Positions 55,468 through 64,000 of a stretch of 64,000 bases of DNA are shown piece by piece. Source of the DNA: Vagococcus intermedius (GTDB lineage Bacteria > Bacillota > Bacilli > Lactobacillales > Vagococcaceae); NCBI RefSeq assembly GCF_029144185.1, contig NZ_CP110232.1:1302001-1366000 (forward strand), given 5' to 3'. The notes beneath the pieces are model-generated. The model saw only the letters and a program-made list of their open reading frames with translations. It ran no database searches and was not told the DNA's origin. Numbering within the stretch: the first letter of the stretch is position 1; every line of letters starts with the position of its first letter. A program made the translations under genes and the position numbers.

Positions 55468-56358
55468 CTACCTTTCTTTGCCAAATGCTTTAAATTGTGG
55501 CACTGATAATAATAAGGCAATCACAAACATAATGACTCCCACAGCTGCTGCAACTCCAGTATTATTGTAAACAAAAGCATTTTGATATAAATAATACATC
55601 ATCGTGACAGAAGCATTGTTAGGTCCGCCTCCGGTTAGTAACTGGATAACTACGAATATTTTTAACACTGCAATAATATTAATGACAGTCAAATATAAGG
55701 TAGTTGGTCGAACTAAAGGAATCAATATTTTATGGATGCGTTGCCATCTTGTAGCACCATCAATTTGGGCTGCTTCAAAATAATCTTCAGGAATCCCAAT
55801 CATCGATGCTATATAGAGAATAATTGACTGTCCCACATTTCCGACGAAGGTTACAAAAATAATCACTGGCATCACCCAGGTCTTACTTCCTAACAAATTG
55901 ACATTTTCAGCTCCCATATTGCCCAGTAAATACGAAATTAAGCCGTTAGCTGGATTTAACAAAAAATTCCATATCATACTCATGACCACCATTGAAACCA
56001 TCACTGGCAAATAAAAACTCCCGCGAATAAAAGAAATATATTTCGCACTTTTATCATATACGGCTGTAGCAACAAATAACCCAAAAATAATTGTTAGAAA
56101 AACAATCGCAATCACAAAAATGACAGTATTTAAAATTGATTTTAAAAAAACTGGATCTGCCATCAATTGCTTATAATTGTCCAAGCCTATAAATTGCTCA
56201 CCGTGATAAGAGGCTCTAAAAAAACTCATTCTAAACCCTTCAAAAACTGGATAAATTATAAATACTAAAAATAAGAGTAGCTGTGGCGCAATAAACAAGT
56301 AACCCGAATATGGATTTTCAATGCCTCTAAACTTCTTTTTACTCTTTTTATTTTCCAA
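55468..56358 (-). CDS. ABC transporter permease (first)
   Basis: 296 residues from TTG 56358 (AGGAG nine bases upstream). MalF-like, six membrane segments; EAA loop EAAQIDGATRWQRIHKILIPLVRPTTLYL. Partner of the downstream permease and binding protein. Confidence 0.92.
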   Translation of the reverse strand: MENKKSKKKFRGIENPYSGYLFIAPQLLLFLVFIIYPVFEGFRMSFFRASYHGEQFIGLDNYKQLMADPVFLKSILNTVIFVIAIVFLTIIFGLFVATAVYDKSAKYISFIRGSFYLPVMVSMVVMSMIWNFLLNPANGLISYLLGNMGAENVNLLGSKTWVMPVIIFVTFVGNVGQSIILYIASMIGIPEDYFEAAQIDGATRWQRIHKILIPLVRPTTLYLTVINIIAVLKIFVVIQLLTGGGPNNASVTMMYYLYQNAFVYNNTGVAAAVGVIMFVIALLLSVPQFKAFGKER

Positions 56359-56378
56359 GGTATCTCACTCCTTATGTC

Positions 56379-57083
56379 TTAAGCTTCTTCCTGCAATGCG
56401 TTAACAAATCGTTTAGCAATTTCTTGTGGTCTAGTAATCGCTCCGCCACTTACAATACAATGACAACCTAAAGCTAACGCTTCTTTTGCTTTTTCTGGTG
56501 TATCTATCTTTCCTTCAGCAATAACTGGAACAGTCGCCGTTTTTAATACTTCTTTCATTTGTTCAAAATCGTTCTTGGCAATATTTTCACCTTTGGTTTC
56601 TTCAGTATAGCCATATAATGTGGTGCCTATAAAATCAAATCCTAGCGAGTTAGCATAGCTTATATCTTTTAATGTAGCAGTATCTGCCATCAGCAATGTT
56701 TCTGGATATTCTTCACGGATTATTTTAACAATTTCTTCCAATTTTTCATCCTTTGGCCGGCGGCGTTGTGTGCCATCCATTGCAATAATTGGGACGCCAG
56801 TAGCAGCTATTTGCCTAACTTCTTTAAGTGTAGGCGTAATAAATACATCTGATTCCTCATAGACTGATTTGATAATGCCAATTACAGGTAATTCAACTGT
56901 ATCCATGATTGCCTGTACATCTACTACTGAGTTAGCCCTTATACCAACTGCTCCAGCTTCCTTAGCTGCTCGAGCCATTCGTGCCATAATAAAGGAGCTA
57001 TGTAACGGCTCGTTTTCTAAAGCTTGGCAAGAGACAACTAAACCACCTTTTAGTTGCTTACTAATATCTTCTTTCTTCACCAT
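56379..57083 (-). CDS. nanE: N-acetylmannosamine-6-phosphate 2-epimerase
   Basis: 234 residues from ATG 57083 (GGAGGG six bases upstream); upstream frame to 57188 lacks a ribosome site. KGGLVVSCQALENEPLHSSF, AVGIRANSV, IIAMDGTQRRRP and VIAEGKIDTPEKAKEALALGCHCIVSGGAITRP are clear NanE marks. Converts ManNAc-6-P to GlcNAc-6-P. First gene of the nan operon; nagA/nagB are not in the window. Confidence 0.95.
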   Translation of the reverse strand: MVKKEDISKQLKGGLVVSCQALENEPLHSSFIMARMARAAKEAGAVGIRANSVVDVQAIMDTVELPVIGIIKSVYEESDVFITPTLKEVRQIAATGVPIIAMDGTQRRRPKDEKLEEIVKIIREEYPETLLMADTATLKDISYANSLGFDFIGTTLYGYTEETKGENIAKNDFEQMKEVLKTATVPVIAEGKIDTPEKAKEALALGCHCIVSGGAITRPQEIAKRFVNALQEEA

Positions 57084-57192
57084 CTTTTTCCCTCCAAATA
57101 AATTTTTTAACTGCGAGCCAATCTGCCAATTCAAATAAATTTTTGATGCAACTAAGTCTAATCTTATGATAATAATTTCATCAAGCATTTAA

Positions 57193-57206
57193 TGATAGCG
57201 CTTCCA
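57193..57206. promoter_or_regulatory. cre site of the nan operon
   Basis: On the minus strand TGGAAGCGCTATCA matches the cre consensus at 13 of 14 positions, just downstream of the -10, so CcpA would block initiation. Confidence 0.75.
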
Positions 57207-57212
57207 AAATTA

Positions 57213-57241
57213 AGTTTAATCTATAAAAATAATTTTTACAA
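57213..57241 (-). promoter_or_regulatory. Probable promoter of the nan operon
   Basis: TTGTAA (57236-57241), 17 bases, TAAACT (57213-57218). Confidence 0.6.
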
Positions 57242-57462
57242 GTGTATTATCGTGAAATTTTTTTCCTCCGAATCTTTTAAAATCTGTCTAGTCCTATGAC
57301 AAAATAAATGTATATTTTACTTTTGTAGGCGTTTCAAGGTTATAGACTACTTTTTTTATTTAAAAACTTTTTTTATTTTGATCATTTTTTTTATTTGCTA
57401 TCACTTTTCACCTGAAAAAGATACGAATAATGAACTAGTTTCCAGGTCTTTTAAGCCAAAAT

Positions 57463-57488
57463 AAAAAAACGTCACACAGGACGTTTTT
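57463..57488 (-). terminator. Terminator of the CAT-like gene
   Basis: AAAAACGTC-ACACAG-GACGTTTTT, overlapping the stop codon, T-tail on the minus strand. Confidence 0.75.
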
Positions 57489-58113
57489 AAATTAAACTAT
57501 TGAGTTTTTCTTGCAGACGATTAAAATACAATCCCATATGATAACCGTCAACTAGTCGATGATTAGCTTCTAAACTGATTGGCATCATTAACCCACCTTG
57601 TTTTTCAATGTATTGGCCAAAAGTTACCTTTGGAATGGAGTCATCTTTGTCGATATAAAACTGGTTTTGATACCCTGTAAAATTGATCCAAGGTATCATC
57701 GAATAATGAATTAACTGATCCAAAGGATAGTTAATTTCTGGAAAATACACCGCTTGGTTTTGTGACAACTCTTTGGCTGACTCACAAAAGTCAAATAAGT
57801 CATCACCTCTCAGTAAGGTGACTCCTCTATATAAATTATCACCTGGGGTCATATCGGTAAATGATGGAATCAACCTATCGTAAAGAACAACCTCTTGATT
57901 CTGTATTTTATATCTAAAGTTTTCAATGCTATCCAATATTTCAGTTGATAAATAGACCAAACTGTAATAAAAAGAACACTTATTTTTATTACTAAAGCTC
58001 TTCAACGCTGAGACATCTATTTCTGTGGTAATTGTATACAACGGTACGTCTCGTTGACTATGCACTTTAAAATGCTCTAATCTATCCCATTCTGTTAAAT
58101 TAATCTTTTCCAT
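57487..58113 (-). CDS. Chloramphenicol acetyltransferase-like protein
   Basis: 208 residues, normal CAT length, from ATG 58113 (the tandem ATG at 58116 is closer to AGGTGGG). The WDRLEHFKV start, FRYKIQNQEVVLYDRLIPSFT and the active-site stretch EANHRLVDGYHMG are present. Catalytic His of HxxxDG is kept; the preceding His of the HHxxxDG CAT motif is Asn here. Could acetylate chloramphenicol or another substrate; resistance cannot be assumed. Confidence 0.85.
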   Translation of the reverse strand: MEKINLTEWDRLEHFKVHSQRDVPLYTITTEIDVSALKSFSNKNKCSFYYSLVYLSTEILDSIENFRYKIQNQEVVLYDRLIPSFTDMTPGDNLYRGVTLLRGDDLFDFCESAKELSQNQAVYFPEINYPLDQLIHYSMIPWINFTGYQNQFYIDKDDSIPKVTFGQYIEKQGGLMMPISLEANHRLVDGYHMGLYFNRLQEKLNSLI

Positions 58114-58210
58114 CATTATCCCACCTTTTACTTAATCAGACGTTCTAGTGTATTATAACAAATTTCCGAGCCTTTTTGAAACCACTTACAGTGATAAAAT
58201 AAAAGGGAAG

Positions 58211-59704
58211 CTAGCCTTTTTTACGTGAGCTATGTTTTTTTTTGATTGCAAACTTCCTAAGTAATGAGGCTATTTTTTTTATATCTGAATTTAAACATTT
58301 TTCATCTACGTAGTAAACACTAACGGTTTGACTTATCTCAGTTAAGACATAATCTGTGATAACTAAATCCACTTGATCCCACAATTGATTTTTTTGAATA
58401 TCATAGATTGGGATATAATTAACTTTGTCTATATTCAAGGCTAATGCTACCTTATTTTGGTAATACTCTTCTTGAATTGCCCCATGCTGAGACATAAAGG
58501 TGACAATCAATTCCTGTTTAATATTTTTTTGTTCATAAACTTTATATAACACATATAATTTTTTAAATAACACTTCTTTATTATCGAAATAATAAGCAGC
58601 ATAATTTTTGTCTTTTAAGCTCGCTTCTAATAATGCAATTTTTTCTAAAAACATCGGTGAAATAAGTTCTTGATTATTTATCAGTTTATTTTTAACTTCA
58701 CTGTATTCGATTTCTGGGTATGTTCCCAATAATTGAAGGGGCATAAACACATCCAAATAATCTGTAAAACGAAATAATTCTTCTTCGTTCCCTTGAAAAA
58801 TATGATAAGCCAAGTTACCAAGATAATACATTTCTGTACTGTACTCTTTAGCGTACCTAATTCTTCTTTTAGCCGATTTATCTGTAATATAGCTGATTGG
58901 GAAAAAATTAAGCATCTGCAACAGCATTAGTCTGTCTTTCTTTTTTAAACTGATACCTAGGCGCTTTTCTAAAATGGCAAAAGCTTGATTTAATCGCTCT
59001 TTATCAATTATTACCGGCTTTTCATTGTCATAATACCAGTCGTCACTGATGTTAACACTTGAAATAACCGACAAATGTATCGCGATAAATAAACAATAAA
59101 AATATTCAACTACAGGTGGTAAGTATATCTCAAACTCTAAATTGACACGCCTAACAAAGTCTAAAATAGCTAAACGATCAAACTTTTCAAAAAACCATTC
59201 ATCTGAAATAACCGCATGATCTTTCAGTAACTCAAAATAGAAATATCTGATATTCCATTTTTCTCCTTCTAAGCGCCAAATACCATCCTTGTTGTCCAAA
59301 ATAATATTTTTTTCTTCCAAATACTGAGAGACTTGTCTAATATTGCGATAAACAACTGATGAGCTATAATACTTCATTTTAGCCCAATCTTCAATCTTGG
59401 CGATCTTCCCCAATAAAATATCACATAAAAATTGCATAATAAAAGTTTCTCTGCTAACAAGTGCCTTAACCTGTTCCTTATCTAGATGATGCATCTCAGA
59501 TAATCTTACTCCTGCCACATCTACTTCAATCATTGAGTATGTTTGAATCAACTGATTAGTTTCAACAATAGCCCGATCTAAAGTCGGTCTAGAACACATA
59601 ATGATTGTCGAAATTTCCTTTTTCGACAACGGTTGGTCTGCCTCGATTAATAGATTTAACAGTTCGTAGGCACGTTGTAGTGGTTTTTTAACTTGATATA
59701 TCAT
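58211..59704 (-). CDS. Mga/AtxA-like transcriptional regulator
   Basis: 497 residues from ATG 59704 (AGGGGA site). N-terminal HTH (LSKKEISTIIMCSRPTLDRAIVETNQLI), a second HTH-like segment near 105-150, then a long helical PRD-like middle (about 170-400) and an EIIB-like end (about 400-480). Mga-type proteins are virulence or surface-gene regulators controlled by PTS phosphorylation. No target is obvious nearby. Confidence 0.75.
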   Translation of the reverse strand: MIYQVKKPLQRAYELLNLLIEADQPLSKKEISTIIMCSRPTLDRAIVETNQLIQTYSMIEVDVAGVRLSEMHHLDKEQVKALVSRETFIMQFLCDILLGKIAKIEDWAKMKYYSSSVVYRNIRQVSQYLEEKNIILDNKDGIWRLEGEKWNIRYFYFELLKDHAVISDEWFFEKFDRLAILDFVRRVNLEFEIYLPPVVEYFYCLFIAIHLSVISSVNISDDWYYDNEKPVIIDKERLNQAFAILEKRLGISLKKKDRLMLLQMLNFFPISYITDKSAKRRIRYAKEYSTEMYYLGNLAYHIFQGNEEELFRFTDYLDVFMPLQLLGTYPEIEYSEVKNKLINNQELISPMFLEKIALLEASLKDKNYAAYYFDNKEVLFKKLYVLYKVYEQKNIKQELIVTFMSQHGAIQEEYYQNKVALALNIDKVNYIPIYDIQKNQLWDQVDLVITDYVLTEISQTVSVYYVDEKCLNSDIKKIASLLRKFAIKKKHSSRKKG

Positions 59705-59839
59705 TTTCTCATCCCCTAATCCATAATTCCCTAAGAAAATTAATCCTTTTACGAACAAACTTGTTAATATTTAGTAATCTTATCATAGATCAACTATAAA
59801 AATACGGATATTTCAATTAAATAACATCGTAAAATATCA

Positions 59840-59876
59840 AAAAAAACAAAGAAGTTATAAAACCTCTTTGTTTTTA
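59840..59876 (-). terminator. Terminator of the cop operon
   Basis: AAAAACAAAGA pairs with TCTTTGTTTTT, overlapping the end of copA. Confidence 0.75.
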
Positions 59877-62111
59877 CAGTTTTTTTCGATTCAAACTCAA
59901 AGAATTAAGCAACACACTAACCGAACTAAACGCCATCGCTCCACCTGCAACAATCGGATTTAATAAACCTAGTGCTGCAAAAGGAATACCAATTGTATTA
60001 TAGACAAATGCCCAAAATAAATTTTGTTTAATTTTAACCATCGTCAAATGAGAGAGAGTTGTCATTTTAGAAAGATGCATCAAATCACCCGTCATAAGAG
60101 TCACATCTGCTGTCTCCATGGCAATATCTGTCCCTGTTCCCATCGCTATTCCAACATCTGCTAAGGCTAAAGCTGGGGCATCATTAATACCATCTCCGAC
60201 CATTCCGACAAAATTACCTGATTCTTGCAATTTTTTGACATAAGCTGCCTTATCTTCCGGTAAAACTTCTGCAAGAATATGACTTGCTTCTAGTCCAGCC
60301 TTCATGCCGATATAATTGGCAGTATGTCGGTTATCTCCTGTTAACATATAAACTGTTATCTGTTGTTTAGTCAATGCTCTAATGGCTTCTGCTGAACTTT
60401 CTTTTAACTCATCCGCCACTGCAATCAGTCCTAATACCTCAGTATCGTTTGCTAAATACATAACTGTTTTTCCCATTTTTTCTAACTCGTTAATAGTAAA
60501 ATCAGCAATAGTCAGTGGGATATTTTTAGTTTGTAATAAACGTCTTGTGCCAACAAAATAGTCTGTTCCATCAACGCTACCTTTAATACCCGCCCCAACT
60601 AGTGCTTCAAAATGAGTGACTTCTTTATCTTTTATCAAACCACTATCACTAGCGTAGCTCACGATTGCTTTTGCTAAGGGGTGTTCTGATAACCTCTCTA
60701 AAGATAATAAGATACTTAAAGCCTCAGCCTCACTATAATTAGAACTTATCATCTGAAAATCCGTCACACTAGGTTTACCTTTAGTCAATGTCCCTGTCTT
60801 ATCAATCACAATCGCATCAATTTTAGAAGCTCTTTCTAAAGCCTCGCCACCTTTAATTAATATCCCATTTTTAGCACCTAGACCTGTACCAACCATAATC
60901 GCTGTTGGTGTCGCTAAGCCTAATGCACATGGACAAGCGATTACTAGTACAGATACACTATGAATTAATGCTGTTTCCCAATCACCTAAAATCACTCCGC
61001 TAATGACTAACGTTGCCAAAGCCAACACGAGAACAATTGGCACAAAAATAGCAGATATTTTATCAGCAATTGCTTGAATAGGGGCTTTACTTCCTTGAGC
61101 CTCCTCTACCATTTTAATAATTCTTGACAAAGCTGTTTCTGAACCAATTTGAGTCGCTTTAATCGTAATTGTCCCATTAGTATTAATCGTTCCGCCATAA
61201 ACATTATCTGATATTTTTTTCTCCACAGGTAGACTTTCACCTGTTAACATACTTTCATCAATCGTTGTTTTTCCCGCGATTATTTCACCATCTACTGGAA
61301 TTTGTTCCCCTGGTCTGACTAGTACATGATCCTCTAACACAACCTCTTCTATCGTAATAATTCTAGGTTCACCATCACGAATCACTGTTGCAATTTTAGC
61401 TTGTAACGCCATCAACTGTTTAATAGCTCCGCTTGTTTTATTTTTAGCTTGATGTTCCAAATACTTACCTAATAAAATGAGCGTAATAATGACAGCACTA
61501 CTTTCAAAGTATAAATCATGACTATGAGAGTTAAAAAAACCATTATAGACACTTAATAAGTAAGCTGAGGTTGTTCCCATCGCAACCAATACATCCATAT
61601 TAGGGGCTTTTGTTTTTATTGCATGATAGGCCCCTTTATAAAATCGTGCACCAATCCAAAACTGAACAGGTGTTGCTAATAGTAATTGTACCCATGGCTG
61701 ATGTAAAAAACGAACAATCGGATTATCAAATCCTAACATCATTAAAATCATCCCAATCACCATTGGTAAACTTAATAAGGTGCTGATGATTAAATCTTGC
61801 TTCATTTTACTAATTGTTTCAGCTTTTTCTTTTTCTATTTCTTTCTTATGAGCATCATCATAACGAATAGCACCGTATCCAATCGTTTCAATACTTGTTA
61901 TTAATTTTTCTAAATCTGTTGTACGAGTATCATACTCCACTGTCGCGCGCTCAGTTGCTAAGTTAACAGTTGCATGCTTGACACCTTTTTGAGCAATTAA
62001 TTCTTTTTCAACTCGACCTGAACAATTGGCACATGTCATACCAGTGATGGCTAAAGTATCTACTTTAGTCAAATGCACCATTTGTTCTTTACTAGTTGCT
62101 TCGTTTTTCAT
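59874..62111 (-). CDS. copA: Copper-translocating P1B-type ATPase
   Basis: 745 residues. One N-terminal HMA domain with GMTCANC (Cys27, Cys30), eight membrane segments, ion channel motif [11 protein letters not shown], phosphorylation site [18 protein letters not shown] (HP motif) and [11 protein letters not shown]. Exports or imports Cu(I); with CopY/CopZ the locus resembles E. hirae copYZAB, but only one ATPase is present. Directly adjacent to copZ. Confidence 0.95.
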   Translation of the reverse strand: MKNEATSKEQMVHLTKVDTLAITGMTCANCSGRVEKELIAQKGVKHATVNLATERATVEYDTRTTDLEKLITSIETIGYGAIRYDDAHKKEIEKEKAETISKMKQDLIISTLLSLPMVIGMILMMLGFDNPIVRFLHQPWVQLLLATPVQFWIGARFYKGAYHAIKTKAPNMDVLVAMGTTSAYLLSVYNGFFNSHSHDLYFESSAVIITLILLGKYLEHQAKNKTSGAIKQLMALQAKIATVIRDGEPRIITIEEVVLEDHVLVRPGEQIPVDGEIIAGKTTIDESMLTGESLPVEKKISDNVYGGTINTNGTITIKATQIGSETALSRIIKMVEEAQGSKAPIQAIADKISAIFVPIVLVLALATLVISGVILGDWETALIHSVSVLVIACPCALGLATPTAIMVGTGLGAKNGILIKGGEALERASKIDAIVIDKTGTLTKGKPSVTDFQMISSNYSEAEALSILLSLERLSEHPLAKAIVSYASDSGLIKDKEVTHFEALVGAGIKGSVDGTDYFVGTRRLLQTKNIPLTIADFTINELEKMGKTVMYLANDTEVLGLIAVADELKESSAEAIRALTKQQITVYMLTGDNRHTANYIGMKAGLEASHILAEVLPEDKAAYVKKLQESGNFVGMVGDGINDAPALALADVGIAMGTGTDIAMETADVTLMTGDLMHLSKMTTLSHLTMVKIKQNLFWAFVYNTIGIPFAALGLLNPIVAGGAMAFSSVSVLLNSLSLNRKKL

Positions 62112-62321
62112 TTAAATCACCTCAGTCTGAAATCCAAGACCCTCAATCGCTGAAGTTATAGCCGTTAAGGACTGTTGAGAATCATCAAATTTCACCTTTG
62201 CTTTTCCTTTTTTTAAATTAATTTTAATCTTAGTGACACCCGCTAGTTCCCCAACTGTTTTTTCAATAGAAGCCACGCAATGTTGACATGACATGCCTGT
62301 AATTAGTAATTCTTTTTTCAT
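62112..62321 (-). CDS. copZ: Copper chaperone CopZ
   Basis: 69 residues from ATG 62321, matching E. hirae CopZ length. HMA fold with ITGMSCQHCVASIEKTVGEL (Cys-x-x-Cys). Passes Cu(I) to CopA and CopY. Stop touches the copA start. Confidence 0.94.
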   Translation of the reverse strand: MKKELLITGMSCQHCVASIEKTVGELAGVTKIKINLKKGKAKVKFDDSQQSLTAITSAIEGLGFQTEVI

Positions 62322-62355
62322 TTTATTTTCCAACTTTCTGTCTATTTAATATGAA

Positions 62356-62808
62356 TTAATCCCTATGTTGATGTTCTGAACAGTCGCATTGCCCTGGTAT
62401 ACAGTTACAAGCAATTGTTTTAACCGCTGTTTTTTCTTTTTTATCTACCGCAGTCAAAATTAATGCTAAATCTGTCTGGGTTAAGTCAGCTTCTTCGATA
62501 AGTTCGGCTATCGTTTTCCCGACTTTTTTAGCACATATCTTTGAAAATAATTGTTCAGTAGCGCTGCGCATCGTCTGCTCTTCACTAACTAAAGGTTGAT
62601 AAATAAATTTATTTCCTTCTAGTTCCGTTAAAAGAATTTGTTTTTTTACTAAACGACTTAATAATGTTTTTATAGTTGCCGGCTTCCAATCCATGCTAGT
62701 AGATAAGATACTAATAATCTCTGGACTTGTTGTCTTCCCTTTTGCCCATATAACACGCATAACTTCCCACTCTGCTTCGCTTATTTTCAATGTTTTTGAT
62801 TCTGTCAT
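62356..62808 (-). CDS. copY: Copper-responsive repressor CopY
   Basis: 150 residues from ATG 62808 after GGAGAAGG. BlaI/MecI-type winged helix ([27 protein letters not shown]...[19 protein letters not shown]) and the C-terminal metal hook [10 protein letters not shown]. Copper displaces zinc from the hook and releases DNA. First gene of copYZA; two cop boxes upstream. Confidence 0.95.
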   Translation of the reverse strand: MTESKTLKISEAEWEVMRVIWAKGKTTSPEIISILSTSMDWKPATIKTLLSRLVKKQILLTELEGNKFIYQPLVSEEQTMRSATEQLFSKICAKKVGKTIAELIEEADLTQTDLALILTAVDKKEKTAVKTIACNCIPGQCDCSEHQHRD

Positions 62809-62832
62809 TAGATTCCCTTCTCCTTTTATGTC

Positions 62833-62842
62833 TACAGATGTA
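62833..62842. promoter_or_regulatory. cop box 1
   Basis: TACAGATGTA, a perfect TACAnnTGTA CopY site, between promoter and copY. Confidence 0.88.
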
Positions 62843-62858
62843 ATCATCCGATGACTAA

Positions 62859-62888
62859 ACTATAACACTTTACGTCTACATCTGTCAA
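62859..62888 (-). promoter_or_regulatory. cop operon promoter
   Basis: TTGACA (62883-62888), 18 bases, TATAGT (62859-62864) on the minus strand; flanked by the two cop boxes as in E. hirae. Confidence 0.85.
62877..62886. promoter_or_regulatory. cop box 2
   Basis: TACATCTGTC, nine of ten bases of TACAnnTGTA, overlapping the -35. Confidence 0.75.
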
Positions 62889-63005
62889 CGTTTGGATTTT
62901 AGCAAAAAAAACGTTTTGATGATTATTATCATTTTTATAAACCTAACTGCTCAAATTGCCATCGACTATTTATTAAGCTCCAGCTCTTTTAATTAAGTAA
63001 ATAGT

Positions 63006-63046
63006 AAAAAACCCAAAGCTATATGTTGGTTAGCTTTGGGCTTTTT
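63006..63046 (-). terminator. Terminator of the alpha/beta hydrolase gene
   Basis: CCCAAAGCTA pairs with TAGCTTTGGG; T-run on the minus strand. Confidence 0.85.
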
Positions 63047-63067
63047 AATAAGATTAAACATTCTTAG

Positions 63068-63826
63068 TCATTTTAAATGTTGTTCAAAAAAATCAGCAAT
63101 GGTATTCATTAAATCGATGGTCACTAAATGACCTTCCCCTTGGCCAGTTAGAAAAATAACATTTTTGGCATAAGGCTCATGTTCAATTTTATGATAAAAG
63201 TCAGCCACTTGATTAAATGGAATTTTAGGGTCTTCTGTCCCATGCCAAAAAAGTATTGGTCTCTGAGCCATTTTTTCTGGTTGTAAAGACAAATCAAATT
63301 GAGGCAACCAAGAATGAATAAGGGCTAAGTCATCCGGGACATTATAGTTCATTTTTTTAGCATTTTTGCGGATTAAACTAGCATAGTTGGTTGGCTGGGG
63401 CGTCCCCATAATACTTGCTATAGCAGTTATTTCTGGATGTTGAGTAACTAAAGCAGCACTCGTCATCCCCCCCATAGAATACCCCCCTACTCCAATTAAG
63501 TCATTTTTTATTAGTTGTCTTTCCTCAAAGTATTTTTTTATAACATTAAATTCAATTAAATTATACTGAATTGTTGAATAAAATGTAACAGATGGGACAC
63601 TTGATTTTTCACCTATTTTCCGTTGACCATGGTGCATGCCATCAGGTAATACTGCCCTAAGTCCCTTATCGGCTAACCTCCTAGCTTGAGTCAATAATAA
63701 TTCTTTGTTCGTTTGCCAACCATGGTAAAAAATGACCAAAGGTAATGCTTCATTCATTTTTTCAGTACTGACTACTTCTAAAACAGGGATATCATGTATC
63801 ATGCGTTCTCTAATTTGAATCTTCAT
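63068..63826 (-). CDS. Alpha/beta hydrolase (YitV-like esterase/peptidase)
   Basis: 252 residues from ATG 63826 (GGCGGTG eight bases upstream; ATG 63829 is also possible). FYHGWQTNKELLLTQARRLADKG (oxyanion His-Gly), GVGGYSMGGMTSAALV (nucleophile Ser), FWHGTEDPKIPF (Asp) and GQGEGHLVT (His). Cytosolic, single gene. Substrate unknown. Confidence 0.85.
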   Translation of the reverse strand: MKIQIRERMIHDIPVLEVVSTEKMNEALPLVIFYHGWQTNKELLLTQARRLADKGLRAVLPDGMHHGQRKIGEKSSVPSVTFYSTIQYNLIEFNVIKKYFEERQLIKNDLIGVGGYSMGGMTSAALVTQHPEITAIASIMGTPQPTNYASLIRKNAKKMNYNVPDDLALIHSWLPQFDLSLQPEKMAQRPILFWHGTEDPKIPFNQVADFYHKIEHEPYAKNVIFLTGQGEGHLVTIDLMNTIADFFEQHLK

Positions 63827-63916
63827 CATTAACACCGCCATTGTTATTTTTAACTAATGAAACTATCATAGGACTTTTAGTTAGAACTGACAATTAATCT
63901 GTTTATAACTTATAAC

Positions 63917-63958
63917 GTAAAAAACTTCTGATAAATTTAATTATCAGAAGTTTTTTAC
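63917..63958. terminator. Terminator at the right edge
   Basis: GTAAAAAACTTCTGATA pairs with TATCAGAAGTTTTTTAC. It probably ends a minus-strand gene that enters from the right. Confidence 0.8.
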
Positions 63959-63962
63959 TCAA

Positions 63963-64000
63963 CTATTTAATACTTATTTTATGGGTAAATGCGGTGTAAC
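63963..64000 (-). CDS. Possible 3' end of a gene from beyond the window
   Basis: On the minus strand the frame ...YTAFTHKISIK ends with TAG at 63963-63965, five bases before the terminator at 63917-63958. Only 11 codons are visible, so frame and identity are guesses. Confidence 0.3.
   Translation of the reverse strand, partial: YTAFTHKISIK

Larger units (their letters stand above)
57084..57462. other. Control region of the nan operon
   Basis: Gap of about 380 bases with a promoter (57213-57241), a strong cre at 57193-57206 and a weaker cre-like TGTAGGCGTTTCAA at 57324-57337. No gene seen. Confidence 0.6.

Noticed and set aside
57487-58113. Chloramphenicol resistance gene
   Set aside because: Family membership is clear but resistance is not; the first His of the HHxxxDG motif is Asn.

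Overview
The window is AT-rich, densely coded DNA with strong Shine-Dalgarno sites, many TTG/GTG starts and low-GC Firmicute promoters. Gene content points to Lactobacillales, family Enterococcaceae, probably a Vagococcus-like organism: an Enterococcus hirae-type copYZA locus with cop boxes, ylxM-ffh-rpsP-khpA-rimM-trmD-rplS in the usual order, CcpA-type cre sites, and a hut pathway that ends in formate release through Fhs. The genus is an inference from content only. No tRNA, rRNA, CRISPR array, transposase or integrase was seen. || Layout. 0-6.4 kb: mixed housekeeping and envelope genes (DUF697-like protein, PepSY lipoprotein, an exported flavodoxin-fold reductase, a DsbA/FrnE-like protein, an sdpRI-type immunity pair, an isochorismatase, a YitT protein). 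6.4-20.5 kb: a complete histidine utilisation locus (ftcD-fchA-fhs-hutD-permease-hutH; hutI plus a 1,011-residue SARP-like regulator; divergent hutU). 20.6-25.3 kb: glutathione-type formaldehyde detoxification (adhC, fghA) with a divergent HxlR regulator, an acyltransferase and a 2-hydroxyacid dehydrogenase. 25.4-31 kb: a secreted chitin-binding-type serine protease, a nuclease-like gene with no normal start codon, a small secreted protein and an LTA-synthase-like enzyme. 31.1-38.1 kb: a nucleoside catabolism locus (frameshifted nupC, Fe-ADH, YczE-like protein, TrpF-like barrel, PfkB kinase, divergent HTH-PfkB regulator, nucleoside hydrolase). 38.3-47.8 kb: the ribosomal/SRP operon, interrupted by a 4.3-kb unit that carries a second rplS. 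47.9-50.4 kb: a likely small RNA, an RpiR regulator and an orphan PTS IIC gene. 50.4-57.1 kb: sialic acid uptake and catabolism. 57.5-64 kb: a CAT-like acetyltransferase, an Mga-like regulator, copper homeostasis and a hydrolase. || How genes work together. The hut genes convert histidine through urocanate, imidazolonepropionate and formiminoglutamate to glutamate, ammonia and formate; Fhs run in reverse would yield ATP. The nan genes import sialic acid and carry it to ManNAc-6-P and GlcNAc-6-P. CopY, CopZ and CopA sense, carry and export copper. || Best candidates for new biology: (1) the nucleoside locus, with a TrpF-like barrel that lacks the catalytic Cys and an HTH-fused PfkB whose catalytic Asp has become Ala; (2) the 552-bp rplS direct repeat around an ABC/LytTR island; (3) a SARP-type activator for hut with an exact 11-bp-period repeat upstream of the operon; (4) a structured RNA at about 47,968-48,083 whose terminator lies inside an opposing coding sequence; (5) an in-frame nuclease-like gene with AUA where the start codon should be.
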